Shown here one piece after another: positions 42,150 through 50,893 of a stretch of DNA of 64,000 nt. The position numbers and the translations under genes were made by a program. The DNA comes from Burkholderiaceae bacterium. GTDB lineage: Bacteria > Pseudomonadota > Gammaproteobacteria > Burkholderiales > Burkholderiaceae_C. The notes beneath the pieces are model-generated. The model did no database searches. It was not told where the DNA came from and was given only the letters and a program-made list of their open reading frames with translations. Where the stretch lies: the NCBI GenBank assembly GCA_019751915.1, contig JAIEMS010000006.1, positions 80,978-144,977 on the forward strand, given 5' to 3'. Positions within the stretch are counted from its first letter, which is position 1. The number at the start of each line of letters is the position of its first letter.

Positions 42150-44402
42150 TTGGCAAAAAAACACACCCAGCGCTTGAAGAAACATCCACGGCCCACGCAG
42201 GCCCCGGCCACGCCGTTGGCGCTGCATGCAGGTACAGACAAAGCCTTGCTGCCACTGGGGGCGCTGATGTTGGCAGCATCTATGGGCAGTTGGGCGCAAA
42301 CGACCAGCGCTACCCCAGAAGGCGCGGCAGGCGCTACGCTGTCGACCATCACGGTGCGTGAAAAAGCACAAATCCAAAGCAAGGACACCTTGCAGGTGCA
42401 AAAAACGACGATTGGCAAAGGCAATCAAGAGCTGCGTGATATTCCGCAAAGCGTCACGGTTTTTACCGAGCGCCTGATGGCCGACCGCAACCAAGACGAC
42501 TTTCGCGAGGTGCTGCGCACCACCGCAGGGGTGACTTTTCAGGCGGGCGAAACCGGCGAAGAAGATGTGCGCTTGCGCGGGTTCTCGCTCGGTCAGGCTG
42601 GAGATATCTATATCGACGGTATGAAAGATGCCCCGCTGTACGAGCGCGACACCTTCAACAACGACCGCATTGAGGTGCTCAAAGGCTCGGCCTCGATGTT
42701 GTTTGGCAAGGGTTCGACCGGCGGCGTGGTCAATCAGGTTAACAAAGCACCTCTGCTGATCGACCAGCACGAGGCCAGCTACACCTTGGGCACGGGGCAG
42801 CAGCACCGATTGACTGGGGACTTCAACTTTAAAACTGGCGACGATGATGCGTTTCGCGTCAATGCCTTGTTGCACAACGCGGAAAACTTTGGCGCAGGGC
42901 AACAAAAAAGCGGCATCGCCCCGACCTATAGCTGGGGCATCGGCACCCGCGATGAGTTCTCGGTCGGGTTGTACTACCTTGATGTGCAGGGTAAACCGCT
43001 CTACAACCACCCTTGGTTCTTGAAAAATGGGGTGATCGCGCCCTCGCTGCCAGCGCGCAATTACTATGGCCTGAACAGCGATTATCTGAACACCTCGGCG
43101 CAGTACGTCACGCTGGGGCATATTCACCGCTTTGACGACAACGGCGAGCTGAAAACCCGCCTGCGCCACGGTCGCTACGAGCGCGATCTCTGGGCCAGCG
43201 CGATCCGTTTTGCCGCTGGCACCACCATCGACAACATCAACGACCGTACCGTCATTACCCGCACCCCCAAGGGGCGCGTGGGCACGAGCGATCTGACGCA
43301 ACTGCAAAGCGATTACACCAACAGCTTTCAGTGGCTGGGCCAAAAGCACGACCTGATTGCCGGTGCCGATCTGTACCAAGACGATGCCAAGCGCAACCAA
43401 AACTTTGCCGGCACCGCCAGCGGCATCAACACCACGGTAGGCAGCCCCAACAATGGCGATTGGCGCGCCGATACCCGTGGCGCTCCGGCCTACAACACCT
43501 TTACCGCCCGCAATTTGGGCCTGTACGTGCAAGACACGATGGCCCTGACGCAGACGGTCAAATTGGTGGCGGGCCTGCGCTACGACCTGTTCAAGGCCTC
43601 GTACCACAGCAGCACCAACCTTGACCATGCCCGCTCAGATGGTCTGTGGAGTCCGCGCGTAGGTGCGCTTTACCAGCCTAGCGATGTAGCCTCGTACTAC
43701 GTCTCTTACGGCACCTCGTACAACACTTCGGGCGACACTTACCAATTTGCCAACCCCAGCGCGGCCACCGCCAAAACTGCCAACACCGACCCCGAAAAGA
43801 GCCGCAATCTGGAGATCGGCGGCAAGTTTGAGATTTTTGAGAAACGTGCCTCCTTGGGCATTGCTGCTTTCTACAGCGAAAAATACAACGAGCGCAACAC
43901 CGACCCCGACACCGCGTCGCAGCAGCAACTGCTGTCGGGCAAGCGCCATGCGGCGGGGATTGAAGTCAACTTTGCAGGCCGCATCACGCCGCAATGGGAG
44001 GTGTTCTTCAACCATAGCTGGATTCCGAACGCCAAAATCGACCAAAGCAATGTGGTGTTGGCCGCCAACGGTGGCGGTGCCCAAGTGCAGGGCGACCGCC
44101 CCGGCCTGACACCCAAGCAAAGCGGCAGCCTCTGGAGCACCTACGCCGTGACACCCAAGGTGCGCTTGGGTGCGGGCCTGAACTACCGGGGCCAGCAAAA
44201 CCCTGAAGGGGCGCGCAACGTGACCGCCGACAGCTTTGTCACCGCCGATGCCATGGCCGAATACAGCTTGGACGACAAAACCTCGCTCAAACTCAACATC
44301 AGCAACTTGACCAACAAGCTCTACGCCGACACCTTGTACCGGGGCTTTTATGCCCCCGGTGCTGCCCGTAGCGTGCAGTTGACGCTCAAATCGCGGTTTT
44401 AA
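42150..44402 (+). CDS. fiu: TonB-dependent catecholate siderophore receptor (Fiu-like)
   Basis: 750 residues from TTG at 42150; GGAGG lies 6 bases upstream and no better start exists. Signal region (LGALMLAASMGSWAQ), TonB box region STITVRE, plug (LRDIPQSVTVFTERLMADRNQDDFREVLRTTAGVTFQAGETGEEDVRLRGFSL, RIEVLKGSASMLFGKGSTGGVVNQVNK) and a barrel ending in SVQLTLKSRF. The sequence pattern and the piuC neighbour match Fiu/PiuA-type receptors for catecholate siderophores or their breakdown products. Confidence 0.9.
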   Translation: MAKKHTQRLKKHPRPTQAPATPLALHAGTDKALLPLGALMLAASMGSWAQTTSATPEGAAGATLSTITVREKAQIQSKDTLQVQKTTIGKGNQELRDIPQSVTVFTERLMADRNQDDFREVLRTTAGVTFQAGETGEEDVRLRGFSLGQAGDIYIDGMKDAPLYERDTFNNDRIEVLKGSASMLFGKGSTGGVVNQVNKAPLLIDQHEASYTLGTGQQHRLTGDFNFKTGDDDAFRVNALLHNAENFGAGQQKSGIAPTYSWGIGTRDEFSVGLYYLDVQGKPLYNHPWFLKNGVIAPSLPARNYYGLNSDYLNTSAQYVTLGHIHRFDDNGELKTRLRHGRYERDLWASAIRFAAGTTIDNINDRTVITRTPKGRVGTSDLTQLQSDYTNSFQWLGQKHDLIAGADLYQDDAKRNQNFAGTASGINTTVGSPNNGDWRADTRGAPAYNTFTARNLGLYVQDTMALTQTVKLVAGLRYDLFKASYHSSTNLDHARSDGLWSPRVGALYQPSDVASYYVSYGTSYNTSGDTYQFANPSAATAKTANTDPEKSRNLEIGGKFEIFEKRASLGIAAFYSEKYNERNTDPDTASQQQLLSGKRHAAGIEVNFAGRITPQWEVFFNHSWIPNAKIDQSNVVLAANGGGAQVQGDRPGLTPKQSGSLWSTYAVTPKVRLGAGLNYRGQQNPEGARNVTADSFVTADAMAEYSLDDKTSLKLNISNLTNKLYADTLYRGFYAPGAARSVQLTLKSRF

Positions 44403-44403
44403 G

Positions 44404-45093
44404 ATGTTCTTGCACCTGAAAAACATTTTGACGGCGGACGAAGTCCACAGCGCCCGCCAGCTGCTGGGCGACGATGCGCCGTGGATGGATGGCCGCACCA
44501 GCGCTGGCGGGCAGGCGCTGGCGCACAAGCGCAACGAGCAATTGGCCCAAGACAGCGCCGCCGCGCGCCAGTTGCGCGCTCTGGTGCTGGCTGCGCTGCA
44601 CCGGGATGCGCTGTTTTTTTCGGCGGCCCTGCCGAAAAAAATCTTCAATCCACTGTTCAACCGCTACAGCGGAGAGAGCAATTTTTACGGCAACCATGTC
44701 GATGGGGCGGTGCTGCACTCCAAAGCTACCGAGCAATGGGTGCGCAGCGACCTGTCTTGCACCCTGTTTTTGGCCGACCCGACCGAATACGATGGCGGCG
44801 AATTGCTCATCAAAGAGGCACAGGGCGAACGCGCCATCAAGCTGCCTGCGGGCGATATGGTGCTTTACCCCAGCTCGACGGTGCACCAGGTGGCCCCGGT
44901 GACGCGCGGGGCGCGCATCGCCAGTTTTTTTTGGATCGAGAGCATGGTGCGTTCGACCGAGCAGCGCCAATTGCTGTTTGGTATGGACATGGATTTGCTG
45001 CGCTTGCGTGCCAGCATCGGCGAGACATCTCCTGCCGTGGTCGGCTTGACCGGCACCTACCACAACCTGCTGCGCATGTGGGCCGACACCTGA
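44404..45093 (+). CDS. piuC: PKHD-type Fe(II)/2-oxoglutarate hydroxylase (PiuC/YbiX)
   Basis: 229 residues beginning one base after the receptor stop. Characteristic family features: NYxY-type FNRYSGESNFYGNHVDGAV with the HxD iron ligands, DLSCTLFLADPTEYDGGELLIKE, distal His in YPSSTVHQVAPVTRGARIASFFWIES. Members always sit beside Fiu/PiuA receptors; the physiological substrate is not known. Co-transcription with the receptor is near certain. Confidence 0.93.
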   Translation: MFLHLKNILTADEVHSARQLLGDDAPWMDGRTSAGGQALAHKRNEQLAQDSAAARQLRALVLAALHRDALFFSAALPKKIFNPLFNRYSGESNFYGNHVDGAVLHSKATEQWVRSDLSCTLFLADPTEYDGGELLIKEAQGERAIKLPAGDMVLYPSSTVHQVAPVTRGARIASFFWIESMVRSTEQRQLLFGMDMDLLRLRASIGETSPAVVGLTGTYHNLLRMWADT

Positions 45094-45108
45094 TGCTCCT
45101 TTTTTAAT

Positions 45109-45160
45109 AGCTATTAGTTCTTGCCCTGTAAGCGCTAGCAGCCATTTTGGTGATAAAAAT
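45109..45160 (+). repeat. Dispersed 52-bp repeat, copy 5 (intergenic)
   Basis: Starts AATAGCTATTAG, includes CTTGCCCTGTAAGCGCTAGC and ATTTTGG; 32 of 52 positions match the copy at 28705 without gaps. It fills the gap between piuC and the oxidase gene and abuts the latter's ATG. Confidence 0.68.
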
Positions 45161-46277
45161 GCCATACACCCCTGCCCTGCACCCTATTTCGTCCGGTACC
45201 GCCTGCCTCGCTGACCACGAGCGGCAAGCGCGCTTGCGTCTGGACGACAGCGCTTGGGCCTATTTCAGCGGAGGTGCAGCCGACGAGATCACCCTGCGTG
45301 CCAACCGCAGCGCTTGGGATGCGCTGGTGTTGCAGCCGCGCGTGCTGCGCCCGCTGGCGGGCGGTCACACCCGCACCACGCTGCTGGGGCGCACGCTGGC
45401 GCACCCGATTTTGCTGGCACCGGTGGCATTTCAGTGCATGGCCCACCCCGATGGCGAACGCGCCAGCGCCTATGCCGCCGCCGCGCTGGGTGCGGGCTTG
45501 GTGCTCAGTACCCAAGCCAGCACTGCGCTCGAAACGGTGGCCGAAGCCTTTTTAGGCGATGCGGGCCGTGGCCCGTTGTGGTTTCAGCTTTATTTGCAGC
45601 ACGACAGGGGCTTTACCCGCACGCTGGTGCAACGCGCCGAGGCCGCAGGCTACGAGGCCTTGGTGTTGACCGTCGATGCCCCGACCAGCGGTGCGCGCGA
45701 CCGCGAGCGCCGGGCCGATTTTCGGGTACCTGCGGGCATCAGCGCCGTCAACCTTGCGGGGCTGGCTCCGCCGCCGTCGGTGCCTTTGCGGGCTGGGCAA
45801 AGTGCGCTGTTTGATGCCCTGCTGCACCATGCCCCAACGTGGGAGGATGTGCAATGGCTGCAATCGATCACCCGGCTGCCGGTGTTGCTCAAAGGGGTAT
45901 TGCACCCCGACGATGCGCGCCAAGCCGCCGCGCTGGGCGTTGCGGGCTTGATCGTCTCGAACCACGGGGGCCGTACCCTCGACACCGCGCCCGCCACCGC
46001 CCACGCACTGCCGCGCATTGCCGATGCCGTGCAAGGGGCACTGCCTTTGCTGGTCGATGGTGGCATCCGCCGGGGCACCGATGTGCTCAAGGCCGTCGCT
46101 TTGGGGGCCAGCGCGGTGCTGATTGGCCGCCCGGCCCTGTACGGCTTGGCCCATGCCGGTGCCGCAGGGGTGGCGCATGTGCTGCGCTTGCTGCGCGATG
46201 AGCTGGAAATCGCCATGGCCCTGACCGGCTGCGCCACGCTGACCCACGCAACACCGGCCCTTGTTTTGCAGGGTTAA
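45159..46277 (+). CDS. FMN-dependent alpha-hydroxy-acid oxidase/dehydrogenase
   Basis: About 372 residues from ATG at 45159; TTG 45147 and GTG 45150 are alternatives. TIM barrel of the LldD/glycolate oxidase family: WAYFSGGAADEITLRANR, LVLSTQASTALETVA, LVLTVDAPTSGARDRE, LIVSNHGGRTLDTAPAT (catalytic His in SNHGGR) and LLVDGGIRRGTDVLKAVALGASAVLIGRP. It oxidises a 2-hydroxy acid such as lactate or glycolate. Its place inside an iron-uptake operon is unusual; a role in processing a hydroxycarboxylate siderophore fragment is speculation. Confidence 0.88.
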   Translation: MPYTPALHPISSGTACLADHERQARLRLDDSAWAYFSGGAADEITLRANRSAWDALVLQPRVLRPLAGGHTRTTLLGRTLAHPILLAPVAFQCMAHPDGERASAYAAAALGAGLVLSTQASTALETVAEAFLGDAGRGPLWFQLYLQHDRGFTRTLVQRAEAAGYEALVLTVDAPTSGARDRERRADFRVPAGISAVNLAGLAPPPSVPLRAGQSALFDALLHHAPTWEDVQWLQSITRLPVLLKGVLHPDDARQAAALGVAGLIVSNHGGRTLDTAPATAHALPRIADAVQGALPLLVDGGIRRGTDVLKAVALGASAVLIGRPALYGLAHAGAAGVAHVLRLLRDELEIAMALTGCATLTHATPALVLQG

Positions 46278-46390
46278 CGGCGGCATCTTCACATGGATAA
46301 TCCACCCCCCTTTGTCCTATGCTGATCGTATCTACCTTGGTTGCAAGCCCTCTGCTGGTGCTGGGGGCTGTGTGGTGGGTTTTTCGCCGT

Positions 46391-46441
46391 TAATTTGAAT
46401 CTAATAGGCCGCTAGCCCCATACTGCACTCATTTTGGTGCT
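46391..46441 (-). repeat. Dispersed 51-bp repeat, copy 6 (intergenic, upstream of tonB)
   Basis: On the minus strand it carries GGGGCTAGCGGC followed by ATTAG and CAAATT; 24 of 51 positions match the reference copy in an ungapped alignment. It ends 10 bp before the tonB start codon. Confidence 0.55.
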
Positions 46442-46450
46442 ATCATTTTT

Positions 46451-47161
46451 ATGCAAGAGTTTGACCGTTTTTCTTCCCCCATAGGCCTGCCACTGCGCAC
46501 TACGGTGATCGCTGGTGTCGTGCTTTTGCACGTGGCTGGACTGTGGGCACTGCAATCAGGGTTGGTGCGCCCGGCGGTCGAAGTCGTTGTTCCTGCCGAA
46601 GTCATCGCCGAATTGATCGCCCCCACTGCGCCAGCGCCGCCGCAGCCCCCCACGCCCCGCGCTGCACCGGCGCTACCGACCCCGCCTGCCGCTGCCCCCA
46701 AGTCCCCGGCACTACGCCCAGCCCCCGCACCGTTGGCCGTGGCCGATGCCCCTGCCACGCCCCATGCCCCTGTGGTGGCCGCTCCAGCCCCTGACCCCAG
46801 CCCAACTCCGGCCCCTGTGCCCGCCCCGGCTGCGCCACCAGCGGCACCGGCCCCACCTGCACCGGCAGCGCCCCCGCGCATCGAACTGCCATCGAGCAAC
46901 GCCGCCTACCTGCAAAACCCCGCCCCCGGCTATCCGACCATCAGCAAACGCATGGGCGAACAGGGCAAAGTGCTGCTGCGGGTGTTGATTGGTGCCGATG
47001 GCCTGCCGCAAAAGGTCGAATTGCAGCAATCGAGCGGCTATGAACGCTTAGACCGCCAAGCCCAAGATGCCGTGATGCGTTGGCGCTTTGTGCCCGGCAA
47101 GCGCAACGGCGTGGCCGAGGCCATGTGGAACGTGGTGCCGATCAATTTTGTTCTCGAATAA
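46451..47161 (+). CDS. tonB: TonB energy-transducing protein
   Basis: 236 residues: a single N-terminal membrane anchor (TTVIAGVVLLHVAGLWALQSGLV), a long Pro/Ala spacer (about 55-145) that crosses the periplasm, and a C-terminal TonB domain (YPTISKRMGEQGKVLLRVLIGADGLPQKVELQQSSGYERLDRQAQDAVMRWRFVPGKRNG). Followed at once by exbB and exbD; together they power the receptor at 42150 and, presumably, the cobalamin receptor at 30497. Confidence 0.95.
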   Translation: MQEFDRFSSPIGLPLRTTVIAGVVLLHVAGLWALQSGLVRPAVEVVVPAEVIAELIAPTAPAPPQPPTPRAAPALPTPPAAAPKSPALRPAPAPLAVADAPATPHAPVVAAPAPDPSPTPAPVPAPAAPPAAPAPPAPAAPPRIELPSSNAAYLQNPAPGYPTISKRMGEQGKVLLRVLIGADGLPQKVELQQSSGYERLDRQAQDAVMRWRFVPGKRNGVAEAMWNVVPINFVLE

Positions 47162-47176
47162 TTTTTAGGAGTTTTT

Positions 47177-47896
47177 ATGCAATCGCAATTTGGCCTCGCC
47201 AATGTTTGGCTTCAGGGCGACTTCGTGACCCGCTTTGTGGCAGTGCTGCTGCTGGCGATGTCGCTGGCCTCGTGGATCGTTATGGTGCTCAAGGCGCTGG
47301 ACATCGTTCGATTCAAGAAAAACGCCCGGGCCGCACAAGGTTTTTGGCACAGCGAAGATTTTGCTGCCGGACTGGAAAAACTCGGGGCTGACCCGGCCAA
47401 CCCATTTCGCCAATTGGCACTGGAAGGGCGCGAAGCCACCGCCCACCACCAGAGCACCAAAGCCCAGTTGCACGACAGTTTGGACGTGAGCGACTGGGTT
47501 ACGGGCTGCTTGCGCAACTGCATTGACGAATTCACCGCGCGGCTGCAATCGGGCTTGGCAATTTTGGCCTCGGTAGGCTCTACAGCCCCATTTATTGGTT
47601 TGTTTGGCACCGTTTGGGGCATTTACCACGCACTGCTGGCGATTGGCACCTCGGGGCAATCGACCATCGACAAGGTTGCTGGCCCCATCGGCGAGGCGCT
47701 CATCATGACCGCTTTGGGCTTGGCGGTGGCGATTCCGGCCGTGCTGGGCTACAACGCGCTGGTGCGCGGCAACAAGTCGGTTTTGATTCGCTTGAACAGC
47801 TTTGCCCACGACCTGCATGCCTACTTTGTCACCGGGGCACGGGTCTCTAGCGGTGCCACACCGACCAACGTTTTGCCCCTGAAGAAAGGGGCTTGA
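47177..47896 (+). CDS. exbB: Proton channel ExbB
   Basis: 239 residues, MotA/TolQ/ExbB family: TM1 near 20-40 (VAVLLLAMSLASWIVMVLKALDI), then IALLGVVSTVAPFIGLFGTVWG-like segment LAILASVGSTAPFIGLFGTVWGIYHALLAIG and GPIGEALIMTALGLAVAIPAVLGYN. AGGAG lies ahead of the start. One base separates it from exbD. Confidence 0.95.
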   Translation: MQSQFGLANVWLQGDFVTRFVAVLLLAMSLASWIVMVLKALDIVRFKKNARAAQGFWHSEDFAAGLEKLGADPANPFRQLALEGREATAHHQSTKAQLHDSLDVSDWVTGCLRNCIDEFTARLQSGLAILASVGSTAPFIGLFGTVWGIYHALLAIGTSGQSTIDKVAGPIGEALIMTALGLAVAIPAVLGYNALVRGNKSVLIRLNSFAHDLHAYFVTGARVSSGATPTNVLPLKKGA

Positions 47897-47897
47897 A

Positions 47898-48302
47898 ATG
47901 GCCTTCGGAACCCAAGACGATACCGATGAGGTGATGAATGAAATCAACATGACACCGCTGGTCGATGTCATGCTGGTGTTGCTGATTATCTTCATCATCA
48001 CGGTGCCGGTGATGAAGCATTCGGTCAACGTCGATTTGCCCCGCGCCGTGAACCAGCCCGAACGCATTAAGCCCGAAACGGTGCGCCTGAGCGTGGCCGC
48101 CGATGGCGCTTACTTCTGGAACGGCAACGCCATTGCCGACAGCGAACTAGAGAACCAACTGAAAACCGAGGCTGCCAAAGAGCCCCAGCCCGACCTGCAC
48201 ATTCGTGGTGACAAAGAGGTGCGCTACGAGCGCGTGGCCCAAGCCATGGCAGCAGCCCAGCGCGCTGGGGTTCGCAAGATCGGTTTTGTGACGGAGCCGT
48301 GA
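47898..48302 (+). CDS. exbD: Biopolymer transport protein ExbD
   Basis: 134 residues: MNEINMTPLVDVMLVLLIIFIITVPVM carries the single membrane helix with the essential Asp of the proton path, followed by a periplasmic domain (VNVDLPRAV...VRLSVAADGAYFWNG). Last gene of the operon; a GGGGG/CCCCC hairpin spans 48303-48320 at the junction with the convergent ggt gene. Confidence 0.95.
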   Translation: MAFGTQDDTDEVMNEINMTPLVDVMLVLLIIFIITVPVMKHSVNVDLPRAVNQPERIKPETVRLSVAADGAYFWNGNAIADSELENQLKTEAAKEPQPDLHIRGDKEVRYERVAQAMAAAQRAGVRKIGFVTEP

Positions 48303-48310
48303 GGGGGACT

Positions 48311-50212
48311 TCAATCCCCCATCACCACACCTTCACGCCGAGGGTCGGCTCCGCCGAAATAACCAGAGGGCATGCGCTGAATGGCCTGTAAGCCACTTGG
48401 CATAGGCATTTCCACGACAGAATGGCCGCGCGCTTGCAATGCTTGCACTGTTGCGCGATCAAAACGCTTTTCTTCCATCAGGGTCGGGCCACCCAAGGAG
48501 CCAAAATTGGGCAGATTAATAGCCTCCTGCACGTTCAGCCCCCAATTCAAAACCCCATAGAGGGTCTTGGCGGTGAAATGAATGATGAGTGCGCCACCCG
48601 GACTGCCAGCACTCAAGGCCAATTGCCCCGTGGCCTTATCAAACACCAGCGTAGGAGACATAGACGAGCGCGGTCGCTTGCCGGGTTCTACCCGGTTGGC
48701 AATGGGCTTTGCATCAGCCGCCGTGGGGCTGAAGCTGAAGTCGGTCAGTTCGTTGTTGAGCAAAAAGCCACCCGCCAGCCCCGCACCGCGATTGACCATG
48801 AGGCGCGACCCCCAAGCAGCTTCGATGGTCGTGGTCATCGCCAGAGCATTGCCAAAGGCATCTACCACCGAAATATGCGAGGTTCCATACTCCGGTTGTT
48901 CCGGCATCGAGCCATAGGCCAAGGGTTGATCGCCAGGGTTTCCGGGAGGCACGTTCTGGATGCTTTGCCCTGAAGAACGGGTGTCTATCTTTTTGGCACG
49001 CAGGGCCAGATAGCGCGGGGCCAACATGCTATTCCAGTCACCACCCGGTGCAGAGGTAAAGGCCGGGTCTGCGACATACTGGGCACGATCGGCAAATGCC
49101 AGACGTGATGCGTCCGTGTAAAGGTGCAACCAGTCAGCCGATGGCACACCATTGTGCAAAGGCAACGCGGCAGCAGGCGTATGGTTCAGTAGCCCCAGAA
49201 TTTGACCCATCGCAAGAGTGCCAGAGCTGGGCGGTGGCATGCCACACACCCGGTACTCTTTGGCCTGTGGTTTTGCCGGTGCGACACCCGCAGCGACCGT
49301 GTAGTCAAAACACAAGGGGTCACGTACCAAGGGCCGGTAGGCTGCCAAGTCCTCCATCGACAGTGTGCCCGGCTGGGTGGGATGGTGTTGCACGGTCTGC
49401 GTGATGGCACGGGCTATATCACCCGTCATGAGTGCATCAGGGCCTTCCAGCGCAATGCGTTGCAACACAGCTGCCAGTTCGGGGTTGCGCAGTAGATGCC
49501 CTTGTGGCCAAGGCTTGCCTTGGTCGTCAAAAAAGTAGGCTGCCGCTATGGGGTCATTCTTGAGATCGTGTCCATCGGCCAACAGGGTTGCCATGCGGGA
49601 GCTGACCCGAAAGCCTTGGGTAGCAAGATCAATGGCGGGTCTAAACAACTGTGCCCAAGGTAAACGCCCATGGGTCTGGTGGGCAAGTGCCAGCATCCGC
49701 ACTACGCCCGGTGTCCCGACCGATCGTCCACCCACTACGGCATCAGCGAAGGCCAGCGGCTTACCGTCAGGCTTTAAAAAAAGCGCGGGGCGGGCTTTGG
49801 CTGGTGCTGTCTCACGGCCATCAAAGGCCTGCGTGCTTTTTCCATCAAAATGCAATAAGAATGCCCCACCCCCAATGCCGCTCGATTGTGGCTCGACAAG
49901 GGTGAGTACCATTTGCACTGCAATGGCAGCGTCCACTGCGCTGCCCCCGGCCCGCAAAATTTGCAATCCTGCCTCGGTTGCCAGCGGATTGGCCGCTGCT
50001 ACTGCAAGCGTGCGGGTCGCCCAACCCGTTTTTTCAGACAGCGCACTGGTCCCCTCGGGCTGTACCGGTATGGCGTAGGCCCCTGCTGGGGCAGGATCGG
50101 GATGCATAACCGCATTGCCATGGGGCGTGCTGAGTGCTGTGCAAGCAGTCAGCCCAGTGAATGCAGTGACAGCGACAAGACCGAGCTTGATCGTAGTTTT
50201 TGAGGAAAACAT
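48311..50212 (-). CDS. ggt: Gamma-glutamyltransferase (lipoprotein-type)
   Basis: 633 residues. The N-terminus has a lipobox (TAFTGLTACTAL), so it is probably lipid-anchored. ATRTLAVAAANPLATEAGLQILRAGGSAVDAAIAVQMVLTLVEPQSSGIGGGAFLLHFDG is the large-subunit signature; the autocatalytic/nucleophilic Thr lies in EQPEYGTSHISVVDAFGNALAMTTTIE. Cleaves glutathione and other gamma-glutamyl compounds in the periplasm. Monocistronic. Confidence 0.93.
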   Translation of the reverse strand: MFSSKTTIKLGLVAVTAFTGLTACTALSTPHGNAVMHPDPAPAGAYAIPVQPEGTSALSEKTGWATRTLAVAAANPLATEAGLQILRAGGSAVDAAIAVQMVLTLVEPQSSGIGGGAFLLHFDGKSTQAFDGRETAPAKARPALFLKPDGKPLAFADAVVGGRSVGTPGVVRMLALAHQTHGRLPWAQLFRPAIDLATQGFRVSSRMATLLADGHDLKNDPIAAAYFFDDQGKPWPQGHLLRNPELAAVLQRIALEGPDALMTGDIARAITQTVQHHPTQPGTLSMEDLAAYRPLVRDPLCFDYTVAAGVAPAKPQAKEYRVCGMPPPSSGTLAMGQILGLLNHTPAAALPLHNGVPSADWLHLYTDASRLAFADRAQYVADPAFTSAPGGDWNSMLAPRYLALRAKKIDTRSSGQSIQNVPPGNPGDQPLAYGSMPEQPEYGTSHISVVDAFGNALAMTTTIEAAWGSRLMVNRGAGLAGGFLLNNELTDFSFSPTAADAKPIANRVEPGKRPRSSMSPTLVFDKATGQLALSAGSPGGALIIHFTAKTLYGVLNWGLNVQEAINLPNFGSLGGPTLMEEKRFDRATVQALQARGHSVVEMPMPSGLQAIQRMPSGYFGGADPRREGVVMGD

Positions 50213-50251
50213 ATTTTTCTGCCTCTTTCTGGTTGAACGATGCGTCTAGCC

Positions 50252-50803
50252 TTACTGCGCGGCAACGCGCACCCTGCGCGCTGCGCCCTCTGTCCGGCCA
50301 ATGTGGCCCAGTGGAAGCTCGGTGCTCGATTTGATGCAGTTCAACACGATGTTGGAGCGAATATGGGCCACGCCGCTGATCCGTGTCAGCTTGCGCAGCA
50401 CCGATTCGGACAAGACCCCCAGATCGGCGGCCACGATTTGCAAAATGTAGTCGGACTCGCCGGCCACCGAGTAGCAGTCCAGTACTTCGGGTATAGCAGC
50501 AATTTCGCGCTCAAACGCGAGGCCTTCGTCACCCCCGTGGCGACTGAGGGTCACATAACTGATGGCCCGTACCCCTAAGCCCAGCGTGGCTGGGTCGAGC
50601 AAGCCGACGTAGCGGCGGATGATCCCGCTGCCTTCGAGTCGTTGAATGCGCCGACTGACTTGGGAGGCCGAAAGGTGAATTTGCTCACCCACCTGCTGGT
50701 TGGTAGCGCGCGCATCCTTTTGCAATGCGGCGAGTAAACCGATGTCGAACTTGTCGAGCAATAGATCATCATTTTTCTCTTGGTTCATGCATGAATTGTG
50801 CAT
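50252..50803 (-). CDS. Lrp/AsnC-family transcription regulator
   Basis: About 183 residues from ATG at 50803 (AGGA 11 bases upstream) or ATG at 50788; the frame extends to 51616 only as a shadow of hpd. HTH: LDKFDIGLLAALQKDARATNQQVGEQIHLSASQVSRRIQRLEGSGIIRRY; RAM ligand-binding domain: VLDCYSVAGESDYILQIVAADLGVLSESVL. Divergent from the dioxygenase gene with a 90-bp gap, so it probably regulates tyrosine catabolism (inference from position). Confidence 0.9.
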   Translation of the reverse strand: MHNSCMNQEKNDDLLLDKFDIGLLAALQKDARATNQQVGEQIHLSASQVSRRIQRLEGSGIIRRYVGLLDPATLGLGVRAISYVTLSRHGGDEGLAFEREIAAIPEVLDCYSVAGESDYILQIVAADLGVLSESVLRKLTRISGVAHIRSNIVLNCIKSSTELPLGHIGRTEGAARRVRVAAQ

Positions 50804-50893
50804 AAATTCGGGTTTCCTGAGCCAACTTGCGCACATCGTGCGTTCAGTTTTGACCACAATCAAGGGTTCAAAATATGCAACTGAGGAGACACT

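Noticed and set aside
42117..43628. A 503-codon minus-strand frame opposite the siderophore receptor
   Set aside because: Shadow of the receptor gene, which has complete plug and barrel motifs and a Fur box.
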